Shown piece after piece: positions 8,758-16,551 of a DNA stretch of 64,000 bases. The position numbers were made by a program, and so were the translations under genes. The stretch lies in contig OY760934.1 in the NCBI GenBank assembly GCA_963664245.1, positions 2,914,001 through 2,978,000 of the forward strand. Reading direction: 5' to 3'. Below the pieces are notes generated by a model. It was not told the origin of the DNA. It searched no databases and worked only from the letters and a program-made list of their open reading frames with translations. Every line of letters begins with the position of its first letter. Position 1 is the stretch's first letter. This DNA comes from GCA-2711565 sp963664245 (GTDB taxonomy: Bacteria; Bacteroidota; Bacteroidia; Bacteroidales; GCA-2711565).

Positions 8758-9951
8758 TTATTCTATGTATAAAATAGAGTCGTTTAATGTACATTTCACA
8801 GAGTTTGTTTCTTCCAGTAATTGTACGATGAATTTTAGAGATCTTTGTTTTTCAATGGCCCCGGTAAAAAATTGTTCTTTTACTGAAGCATCTGTGAATA
8901 ATACTTCTACATCATACCACCGATTGATAGTTGTACTCAGGTCTTCCAAACTAATCTTGTTGAAAATGAATAGACCTTTTTTCCAGGAAATAATTCCATC
9001 TGTATCTACTTTCTCTACACTAAGTTGACCACTGGCATCAATTGTTGCCTGTTGACCGGGAATAAGTGTAATGGACTGGTGAGCCTCAAATGGCAGATTG
9101 TTTTGAAGAGTGTCATGCAATGAAACCGCTACAGAGCCTTCAAGTAAAGACGTTTTTATAGTGTTTTCATCTTCATAAGCCTTAATGTTGAAATGTGTGC
9201 CAAGCACTTTTACATTTGCTTTATCCTTGATGTTGACTAAAAAAGGCATTTTTGTATTTTTTGCAACTTCGAAATAAGCTTCACCTTCAAGGTAAACACT
9301 TCTGTTTTCCCCAGTGAATACTGTAGGATATTTTAATCTGGAATTTGAGTTAAACCATACTTTGGTTCCATCGGAAAGTACCAGCTTATATTCGCCTGCT
9401 TTTGGAACATACAACGTATTGTATTCGGGCTCCTGACAATCTCTGTTTTTATATTCAAGTTTGCCGAGCGAATCGCATTGAATGGTGAGGTGGGGTGTTT
9501 TGCTAATGATTTTGCTTTCCCCCCCTAATGTAATGGTTTGTCCATCCGACAGGGTAAGTTTGGCCAACGATTTGCCGGCATGAATACGATCCATTGCAGC
9601 ATAATTTAAATAGTTTTCTCTTTTTTGACTTAGGAAGAAAAGAAGAAAAAACGATAAGCCAATCAGTGGAAGGAGAACAGCAGCATATCTTAGAAGCGGG
9701 TGCTTTAATATTCTTCTCTTTTCAGTTGTCCGTTTTTTAAGCTTGTTCCAGGCTTTGTCAATGTTTACTTCATCTAAAAATTTTAAATCTTTTCCTGATA
9801 AGAATAATTCTTCACTCTTCTTAAAAATGTTTTGGTTGGTTTTTGAAGATGATAACCAGTTGTCAAGAGTTTCCCTATCTTTTTTAGATAAAGATTCTCC
9901 GTTCAGATATTCTCCAATAATCCTGAATATTTCTGTTTTAGATGTTTGCAT
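8758..9951 (-). CDS. FecR-family anti-sigma factor
   Basis: Inner-membrane regulator that holds the ECF sigma factor and responds to the STN domain of the outer-membrane transporter. Seen in 397 residues: an N-terminal cytoplasmic anti-sigma part (about 1-85), one membrane segment about 88-108 (LLRYAAVLLPLIGLSFFLLF), a FecR domain about 185-290 containing LSDGTKVWFNSNSRLKYP and VYLEGEAYFEV, and a C-terminal DUF4974-type domain with LEDLSTTINRWYDVEVLF. It follows the sigma gene by 92 nt on the same strand. Confidence 0.93.
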   Translation of the reverse strand: MQTSKTEIFRIIGEYLNGESLSKKDRETLDNWLSSSKTNQNIFKKSEELFLSGKDLKFLDEVNIDKAWNKLKKRTTEKRRILKHPLLRYAAVLLPLIGLSFFLLFFLSQKRENYLNYAAMDRIHAGKSLAKLTLSDGQTITLGGESKIISKTPHLTIQCDSLGKLEYKNRDCQEPEYNTLYVPKAGEYKLVLSDGTKVWFNSNSRLKYPTVFTGENRSVYLEGEAYFEVAKNTKMPFLVNIKDKANVKVLGTHFNIKAYEDENTIKTSLLEGSVAVSLHDTLQNNLPFEAHQSITLIPGQQATIDASGQLSVEKVDTDGIISWKKGLFIFNKISLEDLSTTINRWYDVEVLFTDASVKEQFFTGAIEKQRSLKFIVQLLEETNSVKCTLNDSILYIE

Positions 9952-10043
9952 TGTTAAATTGAATAACGTAAAAAGTTAATAGTTCTCTCTTTTTCAGCAT
10001 GACACAAAAAATAAAAAACAGGGGGACAGTAACAGCAAAAATC

Positions 10044-10583
10044 TTAAATTGAAATATTCCTGAAGCTGATTAAAAGAAAATGGCCCAAGGTATTTCCCAG
10101 ATGTTTTCGTAAATCAGACAGTGCTCTTCCGATTTGTGTCTTCACGGTGTTTACAGAAATATTTAATTCTTCGGCTACTTCTCTATACTTCATGCCCTCA
10201 TAACAGGCAAGTTTAAAAATTCTTTTTCTTTGTTCGGGGAGTTTATTTACGGCCTCGTTAATGATTTTATTCCGTTCAATCATGCTGATTCGTTCTTCTT
10301 GCGAACCTTCTGAAAGCATGCCTTCTTCAATACTCTCGGTTGTAATTTGATTGCGGGATACATGGTTGATGCAAGAATTGTGTACAGACTGGTAAAGATA
10401 GGGGCGTATTTTTTGAATGGAAAGTTCTTCTTTTTTATTCCACAGTGAAGTAAAAAAATCCTGAACAATATCTTCTGCTACCTCTGTTGATTTTACAATT
10501 TTTGTTGCATACAACATCAATTGAGGGTAATATTCCCTGAATAACGCTTCAAACGATTTTTTATCTTTTATGTTGAAACTCAC
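10044..10583 (-). CDS. ECF RNA polymerase sigma factor, FecI-like
   Basis: Directs RNA polymerase to the downstream susC/susD/tlpA-like genes when released by the FecR partner. Seen in 179 residues: sigma-70 region 2 (LFREYYPQLMLYATKIV, VAEDIVQDFFTSLW) in the N-terminal half and region 4 (LPEQRKRIFKLACYEGMKY followed by an HTH VAEELNISVNTVKTQIGRAL) in the C-terminal half; no region 3, as expected for ECF type. First gene of the signalling locus; FecR, STN-SusC, SusD and a thioredoxin-like lipoprotein follow in order. Confidence 0.94.
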   Translation of the reverse strand: MSFNIKDKKSFEALFREYYPQLMLYATKIVKSTEVAEDIVQDFFTSLWNKKEELSIQKIRPYLYQSVHNSCINHVSRNQITTESIEEGMLSEGSQEERISMIERNKIINEAVNKLPEQRKRIFKLACYEGMKYREVAEELNISVNTVKTQIGRALSDLRKHLGNTLGHFLLISFRNISI

Positions 10584-10697
10584 GTGCTTTCTGTTTTCTT
10601 CAGAACTGTCTTTTTTTCCCCTGCCAAGATAAAAAATTTTTTTGAACTACTTTGATGGAGTGTTGTTTCTTGTTTATTGAGGAGGATTGGATTTGTT

Positions 10698-11280
10698 TTA
10701 GTCCCATTTTCTAGGATTATTTTTAATATACTTTCTGATATTATGGAGCGATTTTTTATTCCTGACCACATGATCGTGAAAGCGGGATTGCCAGCCAAAA
10801 TCAGGATTTATTTTTCGGGCATTTTTTGTCACAACCGATTTAAATGATCCGATGATGGCGGACAATGTGTTTTTTTCCTGGTTTTGAAACCGGTTTTGGC
10901 CAATTGTTTTGTTATTCTGATTTTCTGTTGTTTTTTTTGTCTTGTCGAGGCAAGGCATTGCAATGCCTTGCCTTTACGGTATTATTGCCCCGATCACCGG
11001 ATTTTGGTTTATCAATTAAGATGATCCCGTATATATGATCCGGCATAATGATATATTCATCCAATGTTATATGTTGAAAATGTTTGGGGATTTCCAGCCA
11101 AAATTCATTGGCCAGGATGCCGATTTCTGATAGTTTCATTTTTTGGTTTACAATTTCCCCGAAATAAAACTCCCGCCCCTCGGTACATATTGTAATAAAA
11201 TAGTAAGCATTCCATCCGTAATCCCAGTTTTGCATCCGGGTGGATGTTATCCTGTATTGATCTTTGAATTTAGTTGCCAA
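10698..11280 (-). pseudogene. REP-associated tyrosine transposase (RAYT, Y1_Tnp), frameshifted
   Basis: A single RAYT of about 194 codons broken into two frames. Part one (TTG at 11280, RBS AAGGA) reads QNWDYGWNAYYFITICT and IIMPDHIYGIILI, the HUH-type region, though with HIY in place of the usual HxH. Part two ends with LHNIRKYIKNNPRKWD, the expected catalytic-Tyr helix. The frames join at an A8 run (plus-strand T8 at 10931-10938): removing one A restores a continuous protein. A perfect 26-bp palindrome lies inside the frame just upstream of the run. Could be a genuine pseudogene or an assembly homopolymer error. Confidence 0.8.
10948..10973. repeat. Perfect 26-bp palindrome inside the RAYT frame (REP-like)
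   Basis: AGGCAAGGCATTG is followed at once by its exact reverse complement, giving a 26-bp perfect palindrome. It codes the loop AlaArgHisCysAsnAlaLeu of the transposase and ends 10 nt from the A8 frameshift point. It resembles the REP palindromes that RAYT enzymes process. Confidence 0.85.
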
Positions 11281-11349
11281 TTTCCTTATCTTTTTGGAAT
11301 ACCTGTCAAAATAAAAAATGCTGTCGGTAGGAGTATAAAATAATTCTTT

Positions 11350-12231
11350 TTAGCCAGCTTCGATCATTTCACATACCATCTTATTGAATCCCGATAAATC
11401 TTTTAAACTTAGTTTAAACCACTCACCTCTTATTCGTTTTTTATGAAATTTTCTATGGATTAGTTTTTCAATATTCTTTTCACACTTCCATGCATGTAGG
11501 AGTTTGATCTCTGCTTCTCTTGATTGAAGAGTTCTTTCTCTATATTGAGGATTACAACTTCTTCCAATTTTGTAATAACCTGTTTCTGAGTTTAGCATCA
11601 AATACAAATAATTCACCCCTTTTTCAATTACAAAATCATCTTCAATTTTTAAGAAAAATTTACAGATTTCAACCCGATTAAAATCTTTGATTATTTCAAC
11701 AGGGTGTTTTGTTATAAACTCCAGTGGTGATCCATATATTGATTTAGCTTCATTATATTCAGTAGTTGAAATTGTTATGAAATTGAATTGTTCTAAAAGT
11801 GACCTGTGTTGAAATATAAAAGTCTTAAATGTTATGAATGGATCTAAATGATCGTAAATTTCTGATAGGAAATTGCAGAATATAAATAATTCTTCATAAA
11901 AATGTTTTTCTCTTAATTCTTGAATAAAAATATAACCAGGTTCAAGTTCAGATCGATAGATGTAGTAAAAATCAATTTTATAATCAAAATCTTTGTTTGC
12001 AGAAACCCCGTAACAATGTTCGCAAAGACCACTTAATACGTTTTTAATTCCAATGGTTTCAGAGGAATCACACATATGATTAATATCCTCTTTAGAAAGT
12101 TTGTATATATTTTTTTGATTACTTCTCAAATTTTCACCTCCCCCTCTCCATAAATGGCAGCAGCAAAATAAAGATTTCCTTTTCCAAACAATTCGGGCAG
12201 AATTTGGTTTCGGTGTTGGTGACAAAACCAC
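11350..12231 (-). CDS. T5orf172/MUG113 (GIY-YIG superfamily) domain protein, N-terminus uncertain
   Basis: The C-terminal ~75 residues carry YLYLMLNSETGYYKIGRS, an arginine-rich step and IRGEWFKL, the pattern of the T5orf172/MUG113 branch of GIY-YIG-type domains found in phage and mobile-element proteins. The middle region is not recognised. The open frame starts with GTG at 12231, inside a zinc-ribbon frame that has its own good RBS, and the first ~45 residues (SLFCCCHLWRGGGENL) look like translated non-coding repeat. I infer that the true gene starts at 12328 and that one indel near a G5 run at about 12140 splits it. Function unknown; a DNA-binding or nuclease role is a family guess. Confidence 0.55.
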   Translation of the reverse strand: MVLSPTPKPNSARIVWKRKSLFCCCHLWRGGGENLRSNQKNIYKLSKEDINHMCDSSETIGIKNVLSGLCEHCYGVSANKDFDYKIDFYYIYRSELEPGYIFIQELREKHFYEELFIFCNFLSEIYDHLDPFITFKTFIFQHRSLLEQFNFITISTTEYNEAKSIYGSPLEFITKHPVEIIKDFNRVEICKFFLKIEDDFVIEKGVNYLYLMLNSETGYYKIGRSCNPQYRERTLQSREAEIKLLHAWKCEKNIEKLIHRKFHKKRIRGEWFKLSLKDLSGFNKMVCEMIEAG

Positions 12232-12328
12232 AGTGGTAGCATTTCATCATTTTTTCATTTTGGTTGAGTTGAGTCCGTTCAGCGTCAATGTCGTTCGCAA
12301 GTTTGCTTTTCTTTGTTAAAATCTTCAT
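12134..12328 (-). CDS. Zinc-ribbon fragment, likely 5' part of the T5orf172 gene
   Basis: 64 codons from an ATG with a strong RBS (AAAGGAG, 5 nt upstream), 12 nt after the comM stop. Seen: CYHCGFVTNTETKFCPNC, a CxxC-x14-CxxC zinc ribbon. The last residues (LLLPFMERGR) run through a G-rich repeat-like stretch and stop. The next frame continues through the same DNA into the T5orf172 protein. Either this is a separate tiny zinc-ribbon gene or, more likely, the N-terminus of one broken gene. Confidence 0.5.
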   Translation of the reverse strand: MKILTKKSKLANDIDAERTQLNQNEKMMKCYHCGFVTNTETKFCPNCLEKEIFILLLPFMERGR

Positions 12329-12340
12329 ATTTTCTCCTTT

Positions 12341-13879
12341 CTATGTTCCCCAGTTTTCGCGGTCGAGGCTACGAAAATGGATCGCCTCAGCCAGGTGTTC
12401 GGTGTTTATATTTTCGCTTTCATCCAGATCGGCAATGGTTCTGGATACTTTTAGAATCCTGTCGTAAGCGCGTGCCGACAGGTGTAGTTTTTCGATGGCA
12501 TTCTTCAATAAATTTTTACAGGCTTCGTCAATCTGGCAAAATTCTTTCAGGTTTTTGCTATTCATTTGACTGTTTGAGTGGATGTTTGGTTGCGTGGCAA
12601 ACCGATTTTCCTGGATTTTCCTGGCGCAGATTACCCGCTCCCTGATTTTTGCACTTTGTTCGCCGGGCTGGGCATCCGATAAATCTTTTACCGGAACGGG
12701 TACCACTTCCACGTGAATGTCGATACGGTCGAGTAGCGGGCCAGAAATGCGGTTCAGGTATTTTTGAACCATGCCGGGTGCGCAAACACATTCCTGTTCG
12801 GGATGGTTGTAATATCCGCACGGACAAGGATTCATAGCGGCAATCAGCATAAAGTTGGCCGGGTATTCTACCGTTACTTTTGCCCGGGAAATGGTGACTA
12901 TGCGGTCTTCCATGGGTTGGCGCATTACTTCTAAAACGGAGCGTTTAAATTCGGGGAGTTCATCCAAAAACAACACCCCGTTTTGAGCCAGTGTAATTTC
13001 GCCGGGTTGAGGATAAGTTCCCCCTCCGACCAAACCAGCATCGCTGATGGTGTGGTGGGGAGATCGGAAGGGGCGGACTGCGAGCAGCCCGTTATTTTTG
13101 TCCAAGTGCCCGGCCACCGAATGGATTTTGGTGGTTTCCAGGGCCTCGTGTAAATTGAGTGGCGGTAAAATGCTGGGCAATCGCCGGGCCAGCATGGTTT
13201 TTCCCGATCCCGGAGGACCAATAAGTATGGCATTGTGACCGCCGGCCGCGGCAATTTCTAAAGCTCGTTTTATATTTATTTGTCCTTTAACGTCTGCAAA
13301 ATCAAATTCGTAATTGTTGAGGTGATGGAAGAATTCTTCGCGGGTGTCCAATTGAGTCGCTTCAATTGTTTGTTCGCCTTTTAGGAAGGAAGCAACTTCG
13401 TTCAGGTTTTCGGCGCCAAGAACTTCCAGATCGTTAACAATGGCTGCTTCCGCGGCATTTTCTTTGGGCAGTATAAATCCTTTAAAGCCTTGCTCACGGG
13501 CGGCAATGGCAATGGGAAGTGCCCCCTTGATGGGGTTCAAACCACCGTCTAACGAAAGCTCTCCCATGATGAGGTAATCTTCCAGCGGTTCCAGCGGAAT
13601 TTGTTTGGTAGCTGCAAGAATGCCCAGGGCAATGGGCAGGTCAAAGGCCGAACCTTCTTTGCGGATATCGGCGGGTGCCAGGTTCACCACGATTTTCTTT
13701 TTTGGATACGAAAACCCGAGATTGGTTAAGGCTGCCTGGATGCGATGCTGGCTTTCTTTAACGGCACTATCGGGCAAACCAACAATGAAAAAGTTGATGC
13801 CTTTGGCATAATCAACCTCAATAGTGATGGTGATGGCTTCGATGCCGATAATCGTGCTTCCGTAGGTTTTTGCTAACAT
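12341..13879 (-). CDS. comM: ComM/YifB-family Mg-chelatase-like AAA+ ATPase
   Basis: Hexameric helicase-type ATPase that promotes branch migration of incoming DNA during natural transformation (ComM) in species where it is studied. The 512-residue protein has the N-terminal ChlI domain (FIVGLPDSAVKES, VNLAPADIRKEG), Walker A GPPGSGKT at 221-228, Walker B LFLDELPE at 303-310, a cysteine cluster PCPCGYY...CVC at about 351-366 and the C-terminal ChlI helical domain. Length is that of the family. Whether this organism is transformable is not shown here. The zinc-ribbon/T5orf172 frames follow 12 nt downstream. Confidence 0.93.
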   Translation of the reverse strand: MLAKTYGSTIIGIEAITITIEVDYAKGINFFIVGLPDSAVKESQHRIQAALTNLGFSYPKKKIVVNLAPADIRKEGSAFDLPIALGILAATKQIPLEPLEDYLIMGELSLDGGLNPIKGALPIAIAAREQGFKGFILPKENAAEAAIVNDLEVLGAENLNEVASFLKGEQTIEATQLDTREEFFHHLNNYEFDFADVKGQINIKRALEIAAAGGHNAILIGPPGSGKTMLARRLPSILPPLNLHEALETTKIHSVAGHLDKNNGLLAVRPFRSPHHTISDAGLVGGGTYPQPGEITLAQNGVLFLDELPEFKRSVLEVMRQPMEDRIVTISRAKVTVEYPANFMLIAAMNPCPCGYYNHPEQECVCAPGMVQKYLNRISGPLLDRIDIHVEVVPVPVKDLSDAQPGEQSAKIRERVICARKIQENRFATQPNIHSNSQMNSKNLKEFCQIDEACKNLLKNAIEKLHLSARAYDRILKVSRTIADLDESENINTEHLAEAIHFRSLDRENWGT

Positions 13880-13936
13880 TTGGTAAAAGCTATAAAGCTT
13901 AATACCAAAAACCGGAAATTGTCTCGCTAAATGCGA

Positions 13937-14938
13937 TTAATTTTGTTTGGGCTTGTAGCCCGATGCTTTCAGGATTTTTTTGGCATCGTTTTCTTTCAGC
14001 AATTCTTGCAAAGAAATTTCGGGATTATTATCCATGTATGCCCGGATAATTTGCCATCCCACCCAGTTACCGATGCCGGCCGGGGCATCTTTCGAAAAGG
14101 CATGGGTGAAGGGCCCATCGTTGATAAATTTCCGGGTGAGTTCGTAATTGGCTGAGTATAAAATTTGCTTATCGATGAAGAACCCCCAAATGTTGCGTTC
14201 ATTTTGCTTGCACCATTGCAGTTGCTTTTCGGTGAACCCGATTTTTAAATGGTCGGCTTTTTCAGGCAGCATGGCATCGATAAAGTATAAGCTTTTGGCA
14301 TTTTGGATGATCTCATCCAGAAAGTTTTTTGGGGCAAAATTGTGATCGAGAAAAAGCAAGGAGAGTTCTTTCATGCAGTCTGCCGATATCCGTTCACCAA
14401 CCATGCGGCGCGATTTATAAGCCGGAATGCCGTACTTTTTGTAATCCGGGTAGTTTTCACCCAGATATAAATCCAGACCGATAATCATGGCCCGTTCCGA
14501 AATTTGAATCGGTTGTTCAAACAAAAATCCGGAAAGGTAAGTGTAAACTTCCGGAACCTTTGCTTCGGGAAAATAGTGAAGGTAATATTGAAAAGCTTTT
14601 TTTAATTCTTTGGTAAGGAAGCCGAGATCGTTGTATTTCTCCTGTATATCGCGGTTCACACGGATCAACGAAGTATCGGAAATATAATTAAAAAGTGGAA
14701 CGGTGTTGTTTTTTGTTAGTTCTTCGCTTCCCAGGAAAACCTCGTATTTGTGCTGGATGGCTTTTAGTCCTTCCAAAAAATGATTGCGGTCAATGGCAAA
14801 CAAATCTTTTTCGTAGCGTTCAATGGTGAAGCCGGGAATGTTTATGCCGGAAACGTCAACATTTAATTTGCGTTCCGAACCGGAACCACAAGCGGAGAGG
14901 ATGAAAATGACAACAAAAATGGAAACAATTTTTCTCAT
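13937..14938 (-). CDS. gldB: GldB-like gliding-motility-associated lipoprotein
   Basis: 333-residue lipoprotein with signal and lipobox ILSAC (C17). The body contains YLSGFLFEQPIQISERAMIIGLDLYLGENYPDY and RRMVGERISADCMKEL, which I recognise from GldB. In gliding Bacteroidota GldB is required for motility and type IX secretion; many non-gliders keep it. It lies close to nadE, a neighbourhood also known for gldB in Flavobacterium. The start follows the terminator of the upstream beta-barrel gene, so it must have its own promoter in the short gap. Confidence 0.8.
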   Translation of the reverse strand: MRKIVSIFVVIFILSACGSGSERKLNVDVSGINIPGFTIERYEKDLFAIDRNHFLEGLKAIQHKYEVFLGSEELTKNNTVPLFNYISDTSLIRVNRDIQEKYNDLGFLTKELKKAFQYYLHYFPEAKVPEVYTYLSGFLFEQPIQISERAMIIGLDLYLGENYPDYKKYGIPAYKSRRMVGERISADCMKELSLLFLDHNFAPKNFLDEIIQNAKSLYFIDAMLPEKADHLKIGFTEKQLQWCKQNERNIWGFFIDKQILYSANYELTRKFINDGPFTHAFSKDAPAGIGNWVGWQIIRAYMDNNPEISLQELLKENDAKKILKASGYKPKQN

Positions 14939-14944
14939 GCTGTA

Positions 14945-14980
14945 AAAATAAAAAAATGCCGGATGATTTCACCCGACATT
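14945..14980 (-). terminator. Rho-independent terminator of the 15.0-15.6 kb beta-barrel gene
   Basis: Minus-strand stem AATGTCGG/CCGGCATT (one mismatch, 14955-14980) followed by a T7 run. Confidence 0.85.
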
Positions 14981-15005
14981 ATAGCGTATATTTTTTGATT
15001 TTATT

Positions 15006-15644
15006 TTATAAAATTTTCAATCCGAGGGTTACGTTAAACCCGCTGGTTTTTGAACTGAACTCGAAATTTTCGCCGAGAATATCCACGTTGCTGATTACGT
15101 TGTTGATCCCGAAATTGTAACGGATATCAAGAGTTGCCTTCAAAAAGTCAATGCCGGCTCCTACCTGAAAGCTCCAAACAGTATCTTCCACATCCTCGTC
15201 GGTGATGGCAATGGTTCCGCCGTCAATTTTATTTTCAACTTCTGTTTTTGTAACAAAAGAAGCTGTTGGCCCGGCCATTACCCTAAAATTAAAAGCTTTG
15301 AAGTCGATCACTTTTATCCCAACCAATACGGGTACCTGTATGGTTCTCATTTTTACTTCTTGTTCAAAAACAATAGTGCTGCTGCCAATGGTAATCGGGT
15401 TTAAATCGGAACTTTTGTAAATAGTTCCCTGGCTCACCCAATTAATTTCGGGTTGGACGTATATTTTTTTTCCGATTCTGAGAAAAGCTCCAAATTGAAA
15501 ATTATTTCTCAAATCCGATTCAATATCATTTCGGTCTAAACTAAGTTTGGTTGAATTATACCCGATTTTAGGGCCAAAATTTATCTGTGCCAAACAAATT
15601 GCGCCAAATGACATAAAAAGCAGCAGTAAAAAAACTTTTTTCAT
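15006..15644 (-). CDS. PorT-family outer-membrane beta-barrel protein (first of a divergent pair)
   Basis: 212 residues with a Sec signal peptide (LLLLFMSFGAICLAQ) and an eight-strand-type barrel pattern: alternating hydrophobic strands with glycine turns, INFGPKIGYNSTKLSL near the N-terminus, QPEINWVSQGTIY, RVMAGPTASFV, FQVGAGIDFLKATLDIRYNF. This is the outer-membrane beta-barrel family (PF13568 type) that includes PorT of the type IX secretion system, but many members have unknown roles, so I do not assign porT. Divergent from a second barrel gene at 15835. Confidence 0.75.
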   Translation of the reverse strand: MKKVFLLLLFMSFGAICLAQINFGPKIGYNSTKLSLDRNDIESDLRNNFQFGAFLRIGKKIYVQPEINWVSQGTIYKSSDLNPITIGSSTIVFEQEVKMRTIQVPVLVGIKVIDFKAFNFRVMAGPTASFVTKTEVENKIDGGTIAITDEDVEDTVWSFQVGAGIDFLKATLDIRYNFGINNVISNVDILGENFEFSSKTSGFNVTLGLKIL

Positions 15645-15834
15645 AATAAAAGAATAATATTTTTGAGTTATTAGAAATAATAGGCTGTGCCAAAGTTATG
15701 CGGGCAAATATATGAAAATATATAGCTTAACTTTGATTTATCAACAGCTTTTGTTTAACATCTTTTTTATTTCCGCGTATGCGATAAAATCAATACAAAT
15801 AATTTTAAGATATAATTTTAAATCGAAAGTAATT

Positions 15835-16536
15835 ATGAAAAAAGTATTTATAATCAGTATTTTATCAATTTTAGTTTTGGGTTCGAGTGCCTTTGCTCAA
15901 CAAAAACCATTTGTTTTTGGGTTTAAAGTGGCGCCAAACATAGGCTGGATGCACCCGAGTACGGACGATTACGAAAGAAACGGAGCGAAACTTGGCTTTT
16001 CCTGGGGATTCTTGGCCGAGTTTTATTTAATGGAAAATTATTCGATCAATTCCGGCGTTGACATTTCTTTCTTAAACGCTACATTGAAGTACCAGGATGA
16101 CATCCCGGAATATGGCAATCAAATCCAGGGTTATGAAGGTGTTGGAGAATTACGGAGAACCTATAATTTCAAATACATCAAAGTTCCGTTTACCCTGAAA
16201 ATGAAAACCAATGAGTACGCCAATAAAAGCTTTTTCGGAACCTTTGGTTTCGGATTTAATTTTTTGATTGCCGGAAAAGCAAAAGATGAGTTTATTGTAG
16301 GAACCGAAAAAATTACGGACGACCGGGATATTAAAGGCGATTTGAAAGGTTTCAGAACCTCGTTAATCATTGGTGTTGGAGCCGAGTTCGACATTCAGGG
16401 ACCTACCAAACTAATAGCTGGGATCAACTTTGACAATGGATTTACCGATGTGTTGAAAAATCAAAATAACCATACGGGTGATCAACACAAATCAATTAAT
16501 AACTTTGTGGAGTTTTATATCGGTATTTTATTTTAA
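15835..16536 (+). CDS. PorT-family outer-membrane beta-barrel protein (second of a divergent pair)
   Basis: 233 residues from the ATG at 15835, where a Sec signal peptide starts (SILSILVLGSSAFAQ). An open frame extends back to 15712 but the extra residues spoil the signal peptide, so the inner ATG is preferred. Barrel strands include FVFGFKVAPNIGWMHPS, FGTFGFGFNFLIAGKA, SLIIGVGAEFDIQGP and a C-terminal FVEFYIGILF ending in an aromatic residue. It is followed after 15 nt by nadE. Function unknown beyond an outer-membrane barrel; a type IX secretion role is possible from the gldB neighbourhood. Confidence 0.78.
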   Translation: MKKVFIISILSILVLGSSAFAQQKPFVFGFKVAPNIGWMHPSTDDYERNGAKLGFSWGFLAEFYLMENYSINSGVDISFLNATLKYQDDIPEYGNQIQGYEGVGELRRTYNFKYIKVPFTLKMKTNEYANKSFFGTFGFGFNFLIAGKAKDEFIVGTEKITDDRDIKGDLKGFRTSLIIGVGAEFDIQGPTKLIAGINFDNGFTDVLKNQNNHTGDQHKSINNFVEFYIGILF

Positions 16537-16551
16537 TCTGGAGGAATAACC

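Noticed and set aside
10926..10945. Programmed -1 ribosomal frameshift at the A8 run of the RAYT
   Set aside because: Joining the two frames needs a +1 shift (loss of one A), not the -1 shift typical of A-AAA-AAG/C slippery sites in insertion sequences.
12558..13254. Long antisense frames inside comM
   Set aside because: They mirror the codon pattern of comM in other frames, with no motif, RBS or spacing of their own.
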